Source: JASHPR01 sp963842355
GTDB lineage: Bacteria; Actinomycetota; Actinomycetes; Streptosporangiales; Streptosporangiaceae
Reading direction: 5' to 3'
Assembly (NCBI GenBank): GCA_963842355.1
Contig: CAWJGC010000007.1
Span: 682,001-746,000, forward strand
DNA: 64,000 bases
Below the pieces are notes generated by a model. That model was not told the DNA's origin and did not search any database. It saw only the letters and a list, made by a program, of their open reading frames with translations. Of the stretch, positions 1-8,126 are shown piece by piece (the stretch's first letter is position 1; each line of letters starts with the position of its first letter). The position numbers and the translations under genes were made by a program.

Positions 1-887
1 ACGTTGACCCGGGGGGTGTCGCCCTGCTCGTGGGTGAGCAGTTCGAGTTCCTCGTTACGGCCCACGAAGTCCGCCGTCTCGGGCGGAAGCGTGTCCGGCC
101 GCGACGTCCGGTCATGACCTTGGTCGTCGAGCCGCACGGTAAGCCCGGGGTCATGGCGCAGGATGCGCTGGTGGAGTTCGGACAGCAGCGGCCCCGGCTC
201 CGTGCCCTGCTCGTCGATAAGGCGGCTGCGGGTATCCCGGTAGAGGCTGAGCGCGTCACCCGGCCTGCCGCTCAGGTAGAGAGCCATCATCTGGTGAGCG
301 ATGAACGTCTCGTCCAGCGGGTACTGAGCCAGCAGCTGGCGAAGCTCGCCGACCAGGTCGGAGTGTCGGCCAAGCTGCAGCTCACACTCGACGCGCTTCA
401 CGATCGCGGCCCGGCGTTCCTCTTCGAGGCTGTCACGCATCCGCGCCATCCAGTCGCCGCGGATCCCGGCCAGCGCCTGGCCTCGCCAGAGGCCGTCCGC
501 CTCGCGCAGCAGCAAGGCCGCATGGTCGGCGTCGCCGTTTGCGGTCAGCGCATCCGCCTGCCGGCGCAAGCGGCGGAACCGGTGCACGTCGACTGCCTCG
601 GGCTCGACGTCGAGTTCGTAGCCTCTGGCCCGCCCGGTCAGCGGGACGCTGTCGCCCAGGGCCTGCCGGAGCGAGGCCCGAAGCCTGGTGATGTAGACCG
701 ATAGACTTTCCCGGGCCTTTGGCGGCGGCCGCGTATCCCACACCCGGTCGATGAGAACCTCAGCCGGCACAATAGTTCGCGGCGTCAACATGAGGACGGC
801 CAGGACGCATCGTGCCCGGCTCGACCCGAGATCATACTGCTGCCCGGCCGACCAAAGCTCTATCGGCCCGAGCACCCGAAATTCCAT
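1..887 (-). CDS. AfsR/SARP-family transcriptional activator, 3' end cut by window edge
   Basis: Translated from the minus strand, the protein begins MEFRVLGPIELW, the classic start of SARP regulators. About 295 codons lie in the window. Residues 1-95 form a winged-helix DNA-binding domain (PAEVLIDRVWD, ESLSVYITRLRASL). Residues 100-245 form a bacterial transcriptional activation domain (VDVHRFRRLRRQAD, MALYLSGRPGDALSLYRD). The last visible part, ETADFVGRNEELELL, is the beginning of an AfsR-type ATPase module, so the full protein is probably a large SARP-NB-ARC regulator. SARPs usually activate secondary metabolite clusters; its targets cannot be read here. The ATG at 885-887 was chosen because it starts the conserved strand. 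Confidence 0.85.
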   Translation of the reverse strand, partial: MEFRVLGPIELWSAGQQYDLGSSRARCVLAVLMLTPRTIVPAEVLIDRVWDTRPPPKARESLSVYITRLRASLRQALGDSVPLTGRARGYELDVEPEAVDVHRFRRLRRQADALTANGDADHAALLLREADGLWRGQALAGIRGDWMARMRDSLEEERRAAIVKRVECELQLGRHSDLVGELRQLLAQYPLDETFIAHQMMALYLSGRPGDALSLYRDTRSRLIDEQGTEPGPLLSELHQRILRHDPGLTVRLDDQGHDRTSRPDTLPPETADFVGRNEELELLTHEQGDTPRVN

Positions 888-966
888 GATCGCCTGCGTC
901 TTCTGCCGCCCGCGGGCTAGATCGGTACTCCCCCGAGCGATGTACTTGGACCACTCCAACTGTGTT

Positions 967-1019
967 GTTACCCGTTATCGGGCACTTCTCACTCGAATCC
1001 TGAAAGAATCACGGGTAAC
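967..1019. promoter_or_regulatory. Inverted repeat upstream of the SARP gene
   Basis: GTTACCCGT at 967-975 and ACGGGTAAC at 1011-1019 are perfect 9-bp inverted repeats 35 bp apart, 80 bases upstream of the SARP start. A smaller palindrome CCCG-TTAT-CGGG sits inside the left arm region. They could be an operator. The rest of the 888-1396 gap shows no convincing gene. Confidence 0.35.
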
Positions 1020-1396
1020 GCGGCATGATCATGCTTTGCCGGGTGCACGTTGTAATGCAAATTTCCCCGCGTATTTCTTGGTAGCGCCCGCGGCTGGCAA
1101 TGCCATAAATAAAGAGCACGTTAGTGTGATGGATGGGGTTAACGGTACCTGGTTAGCGCTGAGTGATAGCCGGTGCTGCGCAGGCCGGTGTGGCGTGACA
1201 CACCTGGCGAGATGCGCGTTATCAGAGAGGTTTCGAGCGCGCTTCCACGCGCGCCGCGGCTCGCAGGGACGCGGCGGACAGGAGCATGACTGGCATCCCG
1301 GATTGCTCCGAACGCCATATCCGGGGACGGATTGTGGTGTAGTTTCACACTCCTGGATGGCCTGACTTCTTAGTTACCGATGAGAGGATCTTCCAG

Positions 1397-1663
1397 ATGA
1401 GGACCCATAGGCCGCTATTAAGCACGCTCGCGCGACCCGGTTCGTCGGTGAGCGGCGCTCGCCATGCCCGGCCGGCGAGAGCCGTTCGCATCCGTGCGAT
1501 ACGCGCGATTGTCGTTCTGGCTCTCGTATTCGCGAGCATCGGCGCCGCAGCACTGGCCTGGCCTGCCCACGGCAGCGCCGGCTCGGTCCACGTGAGCGGG
1601 CATCCGGCGCATGGCCATGTTCTCCTGCCGAGTTCTTCCATATTCAGGCCCTGGATGCTTTAG
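1397..1663 (+). CDS. Small hypothetical membrane/secreted protein
   Basis: An 88-codon frame starts at ATG 1397 behind GAGGATC (a weak ribosome site about 8 bases upstream). It has an Arg-rich N-terminus followed by one hydrophobic stretch (AIVVLALVFASIGAAALAW, roughly residues 36-54) and then a His/Gly/Ser-rich tail. No family is recognised. It overlaps the convergent monooxygenase stop by four bases. A competing frame on the opposite strand covers the same interval, so the call rests on the positively charged start plus membrane segment and is tentative. Confidence 0.3.
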   Translation: MRTHRPLLSTLARPGSSVSGARHARPARAVRIRAIRAIVVLALVFASIGAAALAWPAHGSAGSVHVSGHPAHGHVLLPSSSIFRPWML

Positions 1664-2952
1664 TCCCGGTTCGCCCCTGCGCGCCGCGGCGGGTTCAGCG
1701 CCGATCGATTCGGCAGGGACCGCGTGAGGTGATCGATCACCTCACGCGCGTCGTCCTCGATGCCGTAAATGAAGGTGGATTTGCGCCGCCGCAGTACGGG
1801 CAGCCCCAGCGCGTATAGTCCCGGGCTGTCGACTATTCCGCCCTCGTGGTGCAACTGGCCCTTCGCGTCGACCACGGGCACGTCGAGCCACCCGTAGTCG
1901 GGCCGAAAACCCGTCGCCCACACGATCGCGCGGATCTCGCCGCTGCCCAGGTCGAGCTGCAACCGCGACGCCTGCGGCACGCGTGTCGGCGCGGAGCGCT
2001 CGGGAGCGCCGACCTCAGCGTCACGCCCGTGCGCCCGGGCCCACTCGTCGAACGTGTCCAGCAGGCGCCCCATCTTGAGGTCCGCGAGCGAGAACACGTT
2101 GCGCAGGCCGCCGGAGAACAGCGCGCGGCCGTCACGCACGGCCGCCCAGCGGCCGATCAGCTCGACGCCCATCGCGGCGAGCGCGTTGAGGTCGAGCGTC
2201 GTCCGCTCCCGAGTCCCGACGAGCTGGGGCGAGGGAAGCCGCCGGGCCCGCGTGAGATCGTCCACCTCGTCGTACCGCTGGTCCCACAGGCCCGACGCGT
2301 CCATCCACCACAGCACGTCGCGTCCGCGGTACGTGCGCGGCAGCCGCACGTGCTCCCCCGCCGAGAGGGTCACCGGCCGGCCCGACCGCTGTATCTCGGC
2401 GGCCAGCTGCACGCCGGTCGCCGACGCTCCCACGACGAGCACGCCGCCGTCGGGGAGCTGGGCGGGGTCGCGGTAGTCGAACGGTGTCAGTTGCTCGACA
2501 GACGTCGGCACCGCAGCTTTGAACTTTGGCACCGTCGGCTGGTTGCAGGCGCCGCTCGCGATGACCACTGCCCGGCAGGAGATCTCGCCGTGGCTCGTCG
2601 TGACCTGATACCCGTGGCTGGTGCGGCGCACCGACGTGACGTTCGCGCCGGTCCGGACGGGAGCGCCCGAGACCTTGGCGAACTGTTCGATGAACTCGGT
2701 CACTTCCCCCATCGTCATGTAGCCGTCGGGCTCCGGACCTTCGTAGCGATGGCCCGGCAGGCGGCTCTGCCAGCTGGGGGTGAGCAGCCGCAGGGAGTCC
2801 CAGCGTTCCCGCCGCCAGGAGTTCGCCACCTCGCCGCGCTCGAGCACTACGTGGTCGATCGACCGGTCGCTGAGGAAGTGGCTGGCGGCCAGGCCTGCGT
2901 GCCCGGCGCCGATGACGACCGTGGTGACCCGCTCGATGACTTGGCCTCTCAG
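1660..2952 (-). CDS. Flavin-containing monooxygenase-type FAD/NADPH oxidoreductase
   Basis: The reading frame encodes an FMO/CzcO-like flavoprotein. The FAD Rossmann motif VVIGAGHAGLAAS is followed by the FMO core (NSWRRERWDSLRLLTP) and the NADPH motif VLVVGASATGVQ. Near the C-terminus is the ATG-type motif region (IVWATGFRPDYGWLDV). The first standard start codon (GTG, 2847) lies downstream of the FAD motif and would delete it. Upstream, the only plausible start is CTG at 2950-2952, which overlaps the TGA of the preceding OsmC gene (CTGA). Translational coupling from OsmC is therefore likely. The substrate is unknown. Confidence 0.75.
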   Translation of the reverse strand: MRGQVIERVTTVVIGAGHAGLAASHFLSDRSIDHVVLERGEVANSWRRERWDSLRLLTPSWQSRLPGHRYEGPEPDGYMTMGEVTEFIEQFAKVSGAPVRTGANVTSVRRTSHGYQVTTSHGEISCRAVVIASGACNQPTVPKFKAAVPTSVEQLTPFDYRDPAQLPDGGVLVVGASATGVQLAAEIQRSGRPVTLSAGEHVRLPRTYRGRDVLWWMDASGLWDQRYDEVDDLTRARRLPSPQLVGTRERTTLDLNALAAMGVELIGRWAAVRDGRALFSGGLRNVFSLADLKMGRLLDTFDEWARAHGRDAEVGAPERSAPTRVPQASRLQLDLGSGEIRAIVWATGFRPDYGWLDVPVVDAKGQLHHEGGIVDSPGLYALGLPVLRRRKSTFIYGIEDDAREVIDHLTRSLPNRSALNPPRRAGANRD

Positions 2953-3497
2953 GCGACGTCGACGGTGACGTCCGTAGGGTTCGTCAGGGCGTCAAACACG
3001 GCGGAGCGCTTCTGGGACTGGGCCACCAGCGCCTCGATCTCCTGCCTCGACGCGTCCGCGTCGATGGTGAACGTCACCTTGATGTCGTTGAAGCCGTTGC
3101 GGACGTCGGTGTCGGCGCCGAGGATCCCGCGGATGTCGTGCGCGCCCTCAACGGTGGACTCGACCGAGCGCAACTGGATGCCGCGGTTCTCCGCGACGGA
3201 CGCTACGCCCGCCGTCAGGCAGCTCGCCAGGCCGACGAGGAGGTACTCGATGGGCGTGATGCCGTTGTCCTCCGCCGCGAAGACCTCGGGGTGGTCGGCT
3301 TCGAACACCGACTCTTCCTTGTGGCTCTGCTCCTGCCCGAGGCCGAAGTAGCTCTGGACCTTGATCGTGCTGTGGACGCCGCCCTGCCACTTGGCGGACG
3401 CCCGCCAGGTGAACTGAGCGGCCTCGGGCGCACCCTTCAACACTTCGCGCGCGTCGAGCAGTGCCTGTACGTTAACGCCGTTGGTGACCGTAGTCAT
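2949..3497 (-). CDS. OsmC family protein
   Basis: The protein (about 182 aa from MTTVTNG) matches OsmC/Ohr-like peroxide or thiol-stress proteins. It has an N-terminal strand-rich region with GGVHSTIKVQSYFGLGQEQ, then the family core ITPIEYLLVGLASCLTAGV with the reactive cysteine, and a C-terminal IEALVAQSQKRSAVFDALTN helix. Only one of the two cysteines of classical OsmC is obvious, so it may belong to the YhfA-like branch. The ATG at 3497 is preceded by GAAGGGG; an upstream in-frame ATG at 3551 has no such site. It is co-directional with the downstream monooxygenase and divergent from metX. Confidence 0.85.
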   Translation of the reverse strand: MTTVTNGVNVQALLDAREVLKGAPEAAQFTWRASAKWQGGVHSTIKVQSYFGLGQEQSHKEESVFEADHPEVFAAEDNGITPIEYLLVGLASCLTAGVASVAENRGIQLRSVESTVEGAHDIRGILGADTDVRNGFNDIKVTFTIDADASRQEIEALVAQSQKRSAVFDALTNPTDVTVDVA

Positions 3498-3544
3498 AGC
3501 TTTGATACCCCTTCGTCCCATCCCCAGAATCCCTACGAAGACGC

Positions 3545-3576
3545 TTGACAATACACGGTCCGGGACCAGTTACCAT
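3545..3576 (+). promoter_or_regulatory. Leaderless promoter of the metX operon
   Basis: TTGACA at 3545-3550 and TACCAT (TAnnnT) at 3571-3576 are followed by ATG at 3584. The seven bases between the -10 and the ATG, with no ribosome site, fit a leaderless actinobacterial transcript. The 20-bp spacer is long, so the -35 assignment is less sure than the -10. Confidence 0.5.
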
Positions 3577-3583
3577 AGCCCCC

Positions 3584-4813
3584 ATGGCGGAGCCAGCCTC
3601 GACGCTCGCGGCCGGCTCGGTCGGGACGGTCGAAACGCAGTACCTTGACCTGCCCGAGCCGGTGCGGCTCGACTGCGGGCGGGAGTTGCACCCGGTTCGC
3701 GTGGCCTACGAGACCTACGGTGCTCTCTCACCGCGGCGCGACAACGTCATTCTGGTGTGCCACGCGCTGAGCGGCGACGCCCATGCGGCGGGCTTGGCGA
3801 AGACGCCACCCGAAGAGAGCACGCGCGACGGGTTCGCCGCCACCGATCGTGACGGCGTGGCCGGCAAGGGGCTCGGCTGGTGGGACGGGATGATCGGCCC
3901 CGGCAAGGCGTTCGACACCGACCGCTTCTTCGTCGTCTCCACGAACCTGCTCGGCGGCTGCCGAGGGACGACGGGGCCGTCGTCGATCGACCCGGCGACT
4001 GGACAGCCGTACGGGGCCGGCTTCCCGGTGATCACGGTCGCGGACATGGTGCGGACCGAGCGCGCATTCCTGAACGAGCTCGGTATCGAGCGGCTGGCGG
4101 CGATCGCCGGCGGCTCGCTGGGCGGAATGCAGGCGTTCGAGTGGGCGACCCTGTTTCCTGATCAGGTCGACGCCGTCGTGGCGATCGCCAGCACGCACGC
4201 CCTGCACCCGCAGGGCGTGGCCTGGAACTCGATCGCGCGGGACGCGATCATGCGCGACCCGGCCTGGCAGGGCGGCCAGTACTACGGCACGGGCGCCGCG
4301 CCCAATGCCGGCATGGGTGTGGCGCGGATGGTCGGCCACGTCACGTACCTGTCCGGACTGGCGCTGAACGACAAGTTCGGCCGGCGGCTGCAATTCGCCG
4401 ACGACATCCGCTACACGATCACCGAGCCTGAGTTCGAGGTCGAGAGCTACCTGCGCCACCAGGCCGACTCCTTCGTCCGGCGCTTCGACGCCAACACCTA
4501 CCTCTACACCTCGCGCGCGCTGACGTATTTCGACCTCGCGCGGCAGCACGGCCGCGGATCACTCGCGCGGGCGCTCGAGGGCGTTTCGGCGCGCACGCTG
4601 CTGATCGCGTTCAGTTCGGACTGGCTGTACCCGCCGTCGGCGTCGAGCGAGATCGCCGACGCGCTTCGCGGTCTCGGCAAGCCGGTCGAGTTCCATGTGA
4701 TCGAGGCGCCGTACGGCCACGACTGCTTCCTGCTCGAGGAAGCGCGGCAGACGCCGATCATCCGCCAGTTCCTCGGCCACCGCCGCCTGGCCGATAGCAG
4801 GGCGGGCGGGTGA
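3584..4813 (+). CDS. metX: Homoserine O-acetyltransferase
   Basis: MetX transfers acetyl from acetyl-CoA to L-homoserine, activating it for direct sulfhydrylation in methionine synthesis. The alpha/beta-hydrolase fold is clear. The nucleophile is in GGSLGGMQAFEW, the acid is in FSSDWLYPP, and the histidine is in YGHDCFLLE. Conserved blocks AYETYGALS, CHALSGDAH, WWDGMIGPGKAFDT and NLLGGCRGTTGP are present. At about 409 aa from MAEPAST it is of normal length. ATG 3584 is preferred over 3545 because it follows a -10 element and begins the usual N-terminus. It is the first gene of a three-gene operon with metY five bases downstream. Confidence 0.96.
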   Translation: MAEPASTLAAGSVGTVETQYLDLPEPVRLDCGRELHPVRVAYETYGALSPRRDNVILVCHALSGDAHAAGLAKTPPEESTRDGFAATDRDGVAGKGLGWWDGMIGPGKAFDTDRFFVVSTNLLGGCRGTTGPSSIDPATGQPYGAGFPVITVADMVRTERAFLNELGIERLAAIAGGSLGGMQAFEWATLFPDQVDAVVAIASTHALHPQGVAWNSIARDAIMRDPAWQGGQYYGTGAAPNAGMGVARMVGHVTYLSGLALNDKFGRRLQFADDIRYTITEPEFEVESYLRHQADSFVRRFDANTYLYTSRALTYFDLARQHGRGSLARALEGVSARTLLIAFSSDWLYPPSASSEIADALRGLGKPVEFHVIEAPYGHDCFLLEEARQTPIIRQFLGHRRLADSRAGG

Positions 4814-4817
4814 CGAC

Positions 4818-6143
4818 GTGACCGACCAGCCCGCCCGGGACGAAGAAGACCGCGCATACGGATTCGAGACCCGCCAGCTGCACGCCGGGCAGCGGCCCGA
4901 CCCGAATACCGGCGCACGCGCGGTGCCGATCTTCCAGACGACCAGTTACGTGTTCGAGGACCCGGAATCAGCAGCGGCGTACTTTAACCTGCAGGAGTAC
5001 GGGAACACGTACTCGCGCATCATGAACCCGACCGTGGCGGTGTTCGAGGAGCGAGTGGCGAACCTCGAGGGCGGATGTGGCGCGGTGGCGTTCGCCAGCG
5101 GGATTGCCGCGCAGGCCGGCGCGCTCTTCACGCTGCTGCAGCCGGGCGATCACGTCGTGTCGTCCTCGGCGCTCTACGGCGGGACGGTGAACCAGTTCAA
5201 GCACCTGCTGCGCAAGATGAGCGTGGAGCTGACGTGGGTCGATCCCGACGATCCGGGGGCGTGGCGCAAGGCGGTCCGCGGCAACACGAAGGCGTTCTTC
5301 GGCGAGACGATCGGCAACCCGGCCGGGAACGTGCTGGACATCGAGACCGTGGCGGCCATCGCGCACTCCCGCGAGCTGCCGCTGGTCGTGGACAACACGT
5401 TCGCGACGCCCTACCTGTGCCGCCCGATCGAATGGGGCGCCGACATAGTGATCCACTCGGCGACCAAGTTCATCGGCGGTCACGGCACGAGCATCGGCGG
5501 CGTCGTCGTCGAGGCTGGCACGTTCGACTGGTCCAACGGGCGGTTTCCCGTGGTCGCGGATCCGTCGCCGGCCTACCACGGCCTGCAGTTCCACGAGACG
5601 TTCGGGACCTACGGCTATCTGATGAAGCTGCGGGCCGAGACGCTGCGTGATCTCGGCGGGACGCTGGCGCCGTTCAACGCGTTCATGTTCCTGCAGGGGC
5701 TCGAGACGCTGTCGCTGCGGATGGAACGCCACGTCGACAACGCGCGGGCGGTCGCGGCGTTCCTGGAGTCTCACGAGCTGGCGTCGAATGTGACCTACCC
5801 CGGGCTGCCGTCGAGCAGGTACCGGCCGCTGGTGGAGAAGTACCTGCCGCGCGGCGGCGGCGCGGTGTTCTCGTTCGACTGCGCCGGTGGCCGGGCCGGC
5901 GGGCAGGACCTCATCCGCGGTGTGACGCTCTGGTCCCACTTGGCGAACGTCGGCGACGCGAAGAGCCTGATCATCCATCCCGCCAGCACGACGCACCGTC
6001 AGCTGAGCGACGACGAGCTCCGGGCGGCCGGTGTCGGGCCGGGCTCGGTGCGGCTGTCGGTCGGCCTCGAGTCCGTCGAGGATCTGATCTGGGACCTGGA
6101 GCAGGGTTTCGCGCGCGTCGCCGCGATAGCGGAGAAGAGATAG
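4818..6143 (+). CDS. metY: O-acetylhomoserine sulfhydrylase (PLP Cys/Met metabolism family)
   Basis: A 441-aa PLP enzyme that makes homocysteine from O-acetylhomoserine and sulfide, using the product of the preceding gene. Visible family marks: GFETRQLHAGQRPDPNTGARAVPI at the start (shown in part: FETRQLHAGQ), the substrate loop YSRIMNPTVAVFEERVANLEGG (YSRIMNPT), and the PLP lysine in HSATKFIGGHGTSIGG. LVVDNTFATPYLCRP is also present, and RLSVGLESVEDL closes the protein. It starts at GTG 4818, five bases after the metX stop, indicating coupled translation. Length and order are normal for the actinobacterial metX-metY pair. Confidence 0.95.
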   Translation: MTDQPARDEEDRAYGFETRQLHAGQRPDPNTGARAVPIFQTTSYVFEDPESAAAYFNLQEYGNTYSRIMNPTVAVFEERVANLEGGCGAVAFASGIAAQAGALFTLLQPGDHVVSSSALYGGTVNQFKHLLRKMSVELTWVDPDDPGAWRKAVRGNTKAFFGETIGNPAGNVLDIETVAAIAHSRELPLVVDNTFATPYLCRPIEWGADIVIHSATKFIGGHGTSIGGVVVEAGTFDWSNGRFPVVADPSPAYHGLQFHETFGTYGYLMKLRAETLRDLGGTLAPFNAFMFLQGLETLSLRMERHVDNARAVAAFLESHELASNVTYPGLPSSRYRPLVEKYLPRGGGAVFSFDCAGGRAGGQDLIRGVTLWSHLANVGDAKSLIIHPASTTHRQLSDDELRAAGVGPGSVRLSVGLESVEDLIWDLEQGFARVAAIAEKR

Positions 6144-6150
6144 CGACGAC

Positions 6151-6633
6151 ATGGCCGATCTCGGGCGGTACCAGGACCCGTTGACGATCCAGCGCGTCCT
6201 GCGCACCGCGAGGACGATCGCGATCGTGGGCCTGTCGAAAAACCAGCTGCGAGCCAGCTACTTCGTCGGCTACTACCTCAAGCGGCACGGATACCGCGTT
6301 ATCCCCGTGAATCCCCGCGAGACGGAGATCCTCGGAGAGACGTGCTACGCGAGCCTGCTGGACGTGCCCGTGCCGGTGGACGTCGTGGACGTCTTCCGCG
6401 CGCCGGATGCGCTGCCGGCGATCGCGGCCGAGGCGGTGGCGATCCACGCCGGTGCCCTCTGGTGCCAGTTCGGCGTGATCAATGCCGACGGCGCGCGGAT
6501 CGCGGAGGACGGCGGCGTGACGGTGATCATGGACCGCTGCCTCAAGGTCGAGCACGCGCGTTACCTGGGCCGGATGCACTGGCTCGGCTTCAATACGCAG
6601 CGCATTACGTCCGTCCGCGCCGGGCTCCAGTAG
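6151..6633 (+). CDS. CoA-binding domain protein (YccU-like)
   Basis: A 160-aa Rossmann-fold CoA-binding protein. TIAIVGLSKNQLRASYFVGYYL carries the nucleotide-binding loop (IVGLSKN). It is followed by GYRVIPVNPRETEILGE, DVVDVFRAPDALP and GALWCQFGVINADGARIAEDGG, all typical of the YccU group. It follows metY by seven bases behind a GGAGA-rich stretch and so completes the operon. This neighbour is recurrent beside metY in several phyla; its biochemical role is not established, but association with sulfur amino acid synthesis is plausible. Confidence 0.88.
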   Translation: MADLGRYQDPLTIQRVLRTARTIAIVGLSKNQLRASYFVGYYLKRHGYRVIPVNPRETEILGETCYASLLDVPVPVDVVDVFRAPDALPAIAAEAVAIHAGALWCQFGVINADGARIAEDGGVTVIMDRCLKVEHARYLGRMHWLGFNTQRITSVRAGLQ

Positions 6634-6696
6634 ATGACGAGGCGAACCCGCCGCCATCCCGGTGCTCACCGGGCCCACCAGCCGACAGCGGCGGAG

Positions 6697-6723
6697 TGCC
6701 GCATCCGGTTCGCTGGTGCGGCA
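6697..6723 (+). terminator. Hairpin after the met operon
   Basis: TGCCGCA (6697-6703) and TGCGGCA (6717-6723) form a 7-bp stem with a 13-base loop, 64 bases after the operon stop. No U tract follows, as is usual in this group. Confidence 0.4.
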
Positions 6724-6742
6724 TGCGTACTTGCGCCCGCTT

Positions 6743-6778
6743 ATGTACCTTGACAGTTACGTAACTATCTTGGTACAT
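6743..6778 (+). promoter_or_regulatory. Nested palindromic operator/promoter of arsR
   Basis: ATGTACC (6743-6749) and GGTACAT (6772-6778) are perfect inverted repeats. They are centred on exactly the same point as the inner palindrome GTTACGTAAC (6756-6765). TTGACA (6750-6755) lies between the left outer arm and the centre, with a TAnnnT-like hexamer at the right outer arm. The promoter is thus embedded in the operator, as expected for autoregulation by the adjacent ArsR protein. Confidence 0.6.
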
Positions 6779-6785
6779 ACATGTC

Positions 6786-7112
6786 GTGGAAGCTGTTCTG
6801 CGGGCCCTGGCGGACGAGAGTCGGCGGGCGATGCTGGAGACCTTGACCGGCGGCCCGGCCACCGCGGGTGAGCTGGCGGCGCTGCTGCCGATTGCTCGCC
6901 CTGGGGTATCGCGGCACCTGCGGGTGCTGCGGGAGGCGGGGCTTGTCGAGGTCCGCCAGCAGGCGCAGCGGCGGGTCTACAGTCTTCGCCCCGAGCCGCT
7001 CGCCGAGGTCGATGAATGGCTGGGCCGGTACCGGGCCTTGTGGGAGCAGCGGCTGGATGCCCTGCACACCGAGGTGGCCCGGGGGAAACGCGAACGAAGG
7101 AGCACCAGATGA
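6786..7112 (+). CDS. ArsR-family winged-helix repressor
   Basis: A 108-aa ArsR/SmtB-type regulator. LRALADESRRAMLETL is the family's first helix, TAGELAALLPIARPGVSRHLRVLREAGLV the helix-turn-helix (core PGVSRHLRVL), and RRVYSLRPEPLAEVDEWL the wing and dimer helix. No metal-binding cysteines are seen, so it belongs to the PagR/SdpR-like group that pairs with SRPBCC proteins. It starts at GTG 6786; the in-phase context has only a weak ribosome site. Its last codons overlap the next gene (ATGA). Confidence 0.88.
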   Translation: MEAVLRALADESRRAMLETLTGGPATAGELAALLPIARPGVSRHLRVLREAGLVEVRQQAQRRVYSLRPEPLAEVDEWLGRYRALWEQRLDALHTEVARGKRERRSTR

Positions 7113-7636
7113 CCGGCAATGCACCTGAGGGCACCCGCATCCTGGGCAGCCTGCGATCAGCAGATGGCAAGGGCGCCGTGCGCGTGGAGGACCGTTTCGA
7201 CACCGATATCGAGGACCTGTGGTCGGCACTCACCGATCCCGGCCGTCTCGCCCGCTGGATGGGCGTGGTAGAGGGCGACCTCCGCCTGGGCGGTGAGTTC
7301 CGCGCGCGCTTCTTTGCTAGCGGATGGGAAGGCACCGGGCGCGTGGAAGCGTGCGAGCCCCCGCGGCGGCTGTTGCTGCTGACCACCATGGCACGGGGCC
7401 AACCGGGCGAGCATGTCATCGAGGTCACGCTGGCCGCCGACGGCGACCAGACCATCCTGGTCTGGGAGGAACGGGGCATGCCCCTGGACCATCTCGCCGC
7501 CTACGGGGCCGGGATCCAGGTCCATGCCGAAGATCTCGCCGCCCACCTCGCCGGGCGCGAGCGCTGCGACGCCGACGCGCGGTGGGAAGAGCTCATCCCT
7601 GCCTATCAGGACCTGGCGGCCAACGTCGGCCAGTGA
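7109..7636 (+). CDS. SRPBCC (AHSA1/START-like) domain protein
   Basis: A 175-aa SRPBCC protein. After a variable N-terminus come VRVEDRFDTDIEDLWSALTDPGRLARWMG (core DIEDLWSALTDPGRLARWM), a GGEFRARF strand, GRVEACEPPRRLLL, VIEVTLAADGDQTILVWEERG and a long C-terminal helix. Such proteins bind hydrophobic ligands in a helix-grip pocket. ATG 7109 overlaps the arsR stop (ATGA) and has AAGGAG just upstream. The pair is the common ArsR-SRPBCC two-gene unit; ligand and target are unknown. Confidence 0.85.
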   Translation: MTGNAPEGTRILGSLRSADGKGAVRVEDRFDTDIEDLWSALTDPGRLARWMGVVEGDLRLGGEFRARFFASGWEGTGRVEACEPPRRLLLLTTMARGQPGEHVIEVTLAADGDQTILVWEERGMPLDHLAAYGAGIQVHAEDLAAHLAGRERCDADARWEELIPAYQDLAANVGQ

Positions 7637-7868
7637 GCCGGTCTCGAGTTCTCTTGTCACCACGTGGGGCTCGTCGCGGGATGACCCGCTGCTTTGCCTC
7701 CCGGCGGTCAGCCTCGTGGTAAGCGGGCTGCGAACCGGGGCGCGGCGGAGCCCGCCCCGGCGCCCTGGCCGGCGCGGCGCCCACGATCTATGCCCTGAAT
7801 TCCGGCATTTCCCGCGTTTTGGGTCCTGCCGGTTCCGTTGCTGGTTCCCGTTCCCGGCGAACCCGGCG

Positions 7869-7916
7869 ATGAATGTGCGTCTGCTGTACACGGGTGTACA
7901 CCAAAGGCGCATTCAC
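7869..7916. repeat. Hairpin repeat copy A (21-6-21)
   Basis: Left arm 7869-7889 begins ATGAATGTG and ends TGTAC. The loop ACGGGT is 7890-7895. Right arm 7896-7916 begins GTACACC and ends GCATTCAC. Arms pair imperfectly. It has the same architecture and consensus as the copies at 36456 and 23384. The rest of the 7637-8126 gap has no gene. Confidence 0.75.
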
Positions 7917-7920
7917 GGGG

Positions 7921-8000
7921 TGGGGATGCCGGGGCCGCGGCCGGGATGCCGGGGCGGCGGCCGGGATGCCGGGGCGGCGGCCGGGATGCCGGAGCGGCGG
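7921..8000. repeat. Tandem repeat, four 20-bp units
   Basis: Four exact-length units of a GC-rich 20-mer (core CCGGGATGCCGGGGCGGC) start four bases after hairpin copy A. Units 2 and 3 are identical; 1 and 4 differ slightly. Confidence 0.85.
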
Positions 8001-8126
8001 GCCTGCGGTCATGACGAAGAGTACGAAACGGGGGCAAATGGCTGGACGGTGGCGGGCTGTCCGGCCTGGCGCCAGCCCCCGGCCAGCCGGCGTTGTCCCC
8101 TGACCGGCGCCTAGGTCATGCGTCCT

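Noticed and set aside
1846..3351. 501-codon plus-strand frame opposite the monooxygenase and OsmC genes
   Set aside because: It is a high-GC shadow; the minus-strand proteins carry recognised motifs throughout.
3545..3583. Longer metX start at 3545
   Set aside because: It would place the start inside the predicted -35 element; the protein family begins near MAEPAST, and the -10 fits a leaderless start at 3584.
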